16,976 bases of DNA, from contig JAXGTD010000093.1 of NCBI GenBank assembly GCA_040775095.1, positions 1-16,976 of the forward strand, given 5' to 3'. Below are positions 14,230 through 16,976 of this stretch, piece by piece (position 1 is the stretch's first letter; each line of letters starts with the position of its first letter). A program made the translations under genes and the position numbers. Under the pieces are notes generated by a model. It searched no databases. It was not told where the DNA came from and saw only the letters and a program-made list of their open reading frames with translations. The DNA comes from JAXGTD01 sp040775095. GTDB taxonomy: Bacteria > Pseudomonadota > Gammaproteobacteria > Chromatiales > Chromatiaceae.

Positions 14230-15186
14230 CTATTTGCCGCGTTTCACGCTGCACAGTGGCGAAAGCCGCACCAAGCCGTGTGCCTGTTGCAGGCACTGCT
14301 GGCGGATGTCCTCGTCGAGGTGGCGCAGCCAGCGACGCGGGATGGCGGTCGGGCCGTAGAGGGCGCCGGCGATCATGCCGAGGATGGCACCCGTGGTATC
14401 GGCATCGCCGCCGCGGTTGACGACGTCGACCAACGCGGGTTCGAGACCATCGGTCGCGAACAGCGACTGAAAGACCGCACGCAGGGCGTCGACGATGAAT
14501 CCGCTGGGGTTGTCCACCCGTTTTCGATCGTAGACGAAACGCTGGTCCGCCTCGGCCAGCGCGTCGGCGAGCCGCTTCAGCTCCGGCTTGCCTCCACCGA
14601 GCAGCGCGGCCTGCACCATGCGGATCACGCACAGGGTGCCGGCGTCCGAGACCGGGTGGTTGTGCGTGACGTGCGCCTGCAGCCGATTGGCCTGATCGAT
14701 GGCATCGACCTCGGCCCCGAGCGTGGCCAATGCCACCGGGAGACAACGCACGCAGGCGCCATCGCCGGCGCCGGATTCGCTTTCGGGCATCACGCTCTCG
14801 CCCGTCTGGCGGAAACGCGCGATCCCTCGTCGCACCGCATGGCCGATGTCGACCGGCTTGGCGCCCATCCAGTCGCTCAGGGCCTCGGCCGCGGCGGACG
14901 CCTCCACCTGCCCCCGACCCAGAATGCTCCGCCCCAAGACGAGACTCATCTCGGTGTCGTCGGTGGTCTGACCCTTTCGCAATCGCAACCAACCGCCGCC
15001 GACCATGTCTCGATGCACGCGATAGCGCTCGCGGATCTCGCGTGAGGTCAGGTACTCGACCGTTGCACCGAGCGCGTCACCCACCGCGAGCCCAAGATAG
15101 GCGCCGACGGCACGCCGCTGCAGAAGATCGCCGCTGTCGACCTCCGTCAGGAACAGGATTTCACTTCTAAGGCCCGAAACAATCAT
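14230..15186 (-). CDS. draG: ADP-ribosyl-dinitrogen reductase hydrolase
   Basis: A 318-residue cytoplasmic enzyme that removes ADP-ribose from the arginine of nitrogenase iron protein (NifH), restoring nitrogenase activity after ammonium or dark switch-off. The dinuclear metal site is visible: TDDTEM with Thr75, Asp76, Asp77, and GGDADTTG with Asp261, Asp263, Thr264, matching the R. rubrum DraG motifs. Other shared blocks are GAYLGLAVGDALGATVEY (29-46), GGGWLRLRKGQ (63-73), KPVDIGHAVRRGI (110-122) and HVTHNHPVSDA (172-182). Residues 1-25 are an extra N-terminal stretch relative to R. rubrum. ATG 15186 has a weak ribosome site, but I see no better start. It is transcribed away from the nitrate reductase across a 530-bp gap. 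Its usual partner DraT is not in the window. It converges with the MscS gene. Confidence 0.92.
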   Translation of the reverse strand: MIVSGLRSEILFLTEVDSGDLLQRRAVGAYLGLAVGDALGATVEYLTSREIRERYRVHRDMVGGGWLRLRKGQTTDDTEMSLVLGRSILGRGQVEASAAAEALSDWMGAKPVDIGHAVRRGIARFRQTGESVMPESESGAGDGACVRCLPVALATLGAEVDAIDQANRLQAHVTHNHPVSDAGTLCVIRMVQAALLGGGKPELKRLADALAEADQRFVYDRKRVDNPSGFIVDALRAVFQSLFATDGLEPALVDVVNRGGDADTTGAILGMIAGALYGPTAIPRRWLRHLDEDIRQQCLQQAHGLVRLSPLCSVKRGK

Positions 15187-15222
15187 GGTCGCTCGTGCTC
15201 ACATCGCACGCTGTTGCTAAGA

Positions 15223-15251
15223 AAGATATGGATCCCTTCCGACTCACGCAA
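15223..15251 (-). promoter_or_regulatory. candidate sigma-70 promoter of draG
   Basis: On the minus strand TTGCGT (15251-15246) and TATCTT (15228-15223) are separated by exactly 17 bases and lie about 37 bases upstream of the draG start. This would give a short leader of about 30 bases. The -10 is four of six consensus bases and the -35 also four of six. Seen in sequence; activity not shown. Confidence 0.35.
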
Positions 15252-15617
15252 CAGCATTTTTCAGGAATCGGTTTCAGCCCATTTCCAGGACATTCCGCGC
15301 CGCCCGCGTGGGGCTGTGGCGTGGCATCGACGCCCTCGGTTCGGGGCCTTTCCATGGGGCCGGGTCCGGCCGATGACAAGCCCTGGACCGCCACCCCGCA
15401 ACAAGCACATGGGCTGGCTAAGACTTCGGCAGGGACCGTCCCGGTCTACTCCCGCAAGCATCATCCGGGCCAGTTCATTGATCTCATCGATCCCACACGG
15501 GGCCGATCACAGGTAAGCTGACGCGATCGACGCCGGGGACCTGGTACACCAGCAGGCAACCAACAGCGCCGGCCTGACTCCTATGGTGGCATCGACCGCG
15601 GTATGCACCAGCATCGT

Positions 15618-15715
15618 TCAGTCGAGCACCAGAATGGTCCCATCGCGCACGCTTATCCGGCAGGCCAGACGCCATTGCCTTGGCAGCTGCACCGGGACCT
15701 GATGGCGTTGGCCCC
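15618..15715 (-). pseudogene. possible [2Fe-2S] ferredoxin 3' remnant
   Basis: Directly behind the nitrate reductase stop, in another frame, the minus strand reads VQLPRQWRLACRISVRDG and a few residues more to a stop at 15618-15620. L..GWRLACQ..V is the typical last-cysteine segment of plant-type and adrenodoxin-like [2Fe-2S] ferredoxins; here Gln-Trp-Arg-Leu-Ala-Cys-Arg. The other three cysteines and any start are missing, because the upstream sequence is the nitrate reductase itself. It could be a decayed ferredoxin once encoded downstream, or a coincidence. Confidence 0.35.
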
Positions 15716-15718
15716 ACC

Positions 15719-16976
15719 TCAGGCGCCGGCCGCGCCCCGTGCCTGCGCCAGCAGGCGGCCGAGCTCGGGGATGCAGGATCCGCAATTGGTCCCCGCCTGC
15801 AGCGCGCTGCCGATCGAATCGACCGAGACCAGGCCGTCGTCACGAATGGCGTTCAGGATGGTGTTGACCCCGACATTGAAGCAGGCACAGACCATCTCGC
15901 CGGCATCGGCCACGCCCGCGGGCGCACGGCCGGCGAGCAGGCTGGCGCGGGCGCGGGCATCCAGCGCGCCGTCGGCGAACAGCCCGCCAAGCCAGCCGCG
16001 GCGCGGCAGCTCGGGGCCGGGGGAGATAAAGACGCAGCCGGCCAGTCGACCGTCGGTGATGCGCGCGCCCCGATAGCGGCCGTGGGCGGGGTCGGCATAG
16101 TCGAGCCACTCGCCGTCCGCCCCGAGCAGCGCGCGCGCACACTCGGCCCAGTCCGCGACCGCGTCGGCACCAGCGATCTCGCCGCGCCAGTGGCCATTGC
16201 CGCGCACCACCACGCGATAGTCCGGATCCCCCAGCGCGGCCAGGGCCTGGGGGTCGACGGGATCCCGCGACAGCACGAAGCCGTACCACTGTGCCCGGAA
16301 CAACCTTACCCGAACCGGCGTGTGCTTGAATTCCGGCTGACCGGAGATTGGATCCAGGGCCGGATTCACGACGGCACCGACCCGAGCGTGCCGGGCCGAG
16401 ACATCGCTCCAGTGCATCGGCGCGAACACCGAGCCGGGCCGTTGATCGTTGTCGATCTCCACCCGCGCCAGCAGTCTGCCCCAGCGGCTGGTGACCTCCG
16501 CCACCGCGTCCGCCGCGAGACCCTGGGCCGCCGCGTCGATGGGATGGATCTGCAGTACGGGCTCGGCGATGTGGCTGGTCAGGCGCGGCGTCAGCCCGGT
16601 GCGGGTCATGGTGTGCCACTGGTCGCGGATGCGGCCGGTGTTCAAGATCAGCGGCCACTGGTCATCGCAGGCGTTCGCCGGCTGGCCCGGAACAACCGGG
16701 ATCAGCCGGGCCTTGCGGCTCTCGGTGAAGAAGCGCCCGTCGGAAAACGGCCGCGCGGGCCCGGCGGTGGCCGGCAGCGGCCACTGGACCGGATCGAGGC
16801 CAGCATATTGCTCGTCGCTGAGCCCGGCCAGCGCGCCGATGTCGAAGTCGCGCGAACCGCCGTTCTCGAATGCGGAGAGCGCGGCGTGCTCGCGGAAAAT
16901 ATCGGCCGCACAGGAGTAAGCGAAGGCTTCGCCGAAACCCATGCGCGCCGCGACTTCGCTCACGATCTTCCAGTCC
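15719..16976 (-). CDS. nasA: assimilatory nitrate reductase catalytic subunit, C-terminal part (5' end off window)
   Basis: Partial gene: the frame is open to the right edge (reading DWKIVSEVAARMG there) and the N-terminal [4Fe-4S] and most molybdenum-binding domains are outside. Visible are the end of the molybdopterin oxidoreductase domain, then the molybdopterin-dinucleotide-binding domain with LILNTGRIRDQWHTMTRTG, HPIDAAAQGL, SVFAPMHWSD and DPISGQPEFKHTPVRV. After an extended linker there is a C-terminal BFD-like [2Fe-2S] domain (bases about 15740-15895) with cysteines in CACF and CGSC. This arrangement is typical of NasA/NarB-type enzymes that reduce nitrate to nitrite for assimilation in the cytoplasm, the BFD domain taking electrons from an NADH-linked reductase or ferredoxin. 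It uses high-GC codons like the rest of the window. Confidence 0.9.
   Translation of the reverse strand, partial: DWKIVSEVAARMGFGEAFAYSCAADIFREHAALSAFENGGSRDFDIGALAGLSDEQYAGLDPVQWPLPATAGPARPFSDGRFFTESRKARLIPVVPGQPANACDDQWPLILNTGRIRDQWHTMTRTGLTPRLTSHIAEPVLQIHPIDAAAQGLAADAVAEVTSRWGRLLARVEIDNDQRPGSVFAPMHWSDVSARHARVGAVVNPALDPISGQPEFKHTPVRVRLFRAQWYGFVLSRDPVDPQALAALGDPDYRVVVRGNGHWRGEIAGADAVADWAECARALLGADGEWLDYADPAHGRYRGARITDGRLAGCVFISPGPELPRRGWLGGLFADGALDARARASLLAGRAPAGVADAGEMVCACFNVGVNTILNAIRDDGLVSVDSIGSALQAGTNCGSCIPELGRLLAQARGAAGA

Larger units (their letters stand above)
15187..15718. other. intergenic stretch between nitrate reductase and draG
   Basis: 532 bp holding the probable draG promoter (15223-15251) and a possible ferredoxin 3' fragment (15618-15715), both listed separately. 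Short frames on both strands (for example 15195-15521 plus and 15167-15394 minus) have no recognisable motif. I saw no sigma-54 GG-N10-GC element in front of draG. Confidence 0.55.

Noticed and set aside
14200..15045. 281-codon plus-strand open frame opposite draG
   Set aside because: DraG motifs on the minus strand are unmistakable; this frame has none.
1..16976. CRISPR arrays, tRNA or rRNA genes
   Set aside because: Looked for regular short repeats and tRNA-like arms across the window and saw none, although without a covariance search a tRNA-like element could be missed.

Overview
The window is high-GC proteobacterial DNA. An ADP-ribosyl-dinitrogen reductase hydrolase (DraG), an assimilatory nitrate reductase, a YtcA/MdtN/MdtO/MdtP-type efflux operon and a MscS channel suggest a nitrogen-fixing gammaproteobacterium. 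Purple sulfur bacteria (Chromatiales) are the best guess, but that is inference from gene content and protein style; there is no rRNA, tRNA or other phylogenetic marker here.

Layout, left to right. (1) 1-155: decayed 3' end of an IS3-family transposase, followed by about 480 bp with no recognisable gene. (2) 639-5435, + strand: a tightly packed four-gene operon encoding a small YtcA-like membrane protein, a HlyD/MdtN-type periplasmic adaptor, a FUSC/MdtO-type inner-membrane protein and a TolC/NodT-type outer-membrane lipoprotein. Together these form an envelope-spanning export system. (3) 5436-5846: IS5-family transposase remnant and a perfect inverted repeat. (4) 5847-8224, + strand: two choloylglycine hydrolase/penicillin V acylase-family Ntn-hydrolases from clearly different branches, one secreted to the periplasm and one cytoplasmic. 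The second is AT-richer than everything around it. (5) 8422-9456: DUF481 outer-membrane beta-barrel. (6) 9457-9873: non-coding, with what looks like an IS3-type terminus. (7) 9874-10593: six-helix potassium-channel-like protein. (8) 10677-11123, - strand: small lipoprotein with signs of two compensating frameshifts. (9) 11341-13944, + strand: large MscS-family channel with a long periplasmic coiled coil. (10) 14230-15186, - strand: DraG. (11) 15187-15718: probable draG promoter and a possible ferredoxin 3' remnant. (12) 15719-16976, - strand: C-terminal part of the nitrate reductase, which runs off the right edge.

Functionally, the left half is envelope and export, with a cell-wall or signal amidase module bracketed by insertion-sequence debris, which suggests an acquired accessory segment. 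The middle is envelope and osmotic stress (outer-membrane barrel, ion channel, mechanosensitive channel). The right end is nitrogen metabolism: DraG reactivates nitrogenase reductase after the ammonium/dark switch-off, and the nitrate reductase feeds nitrate assimilation. No DraT (the enzyme that installs the modification) is visible in the window. The least ordinary features are the mixed-clade acylase pair, the frameshift-like lipoprotein and the ferredoxin scrap behind the nitrate reductase; none is clearly a new system on sequence alone.
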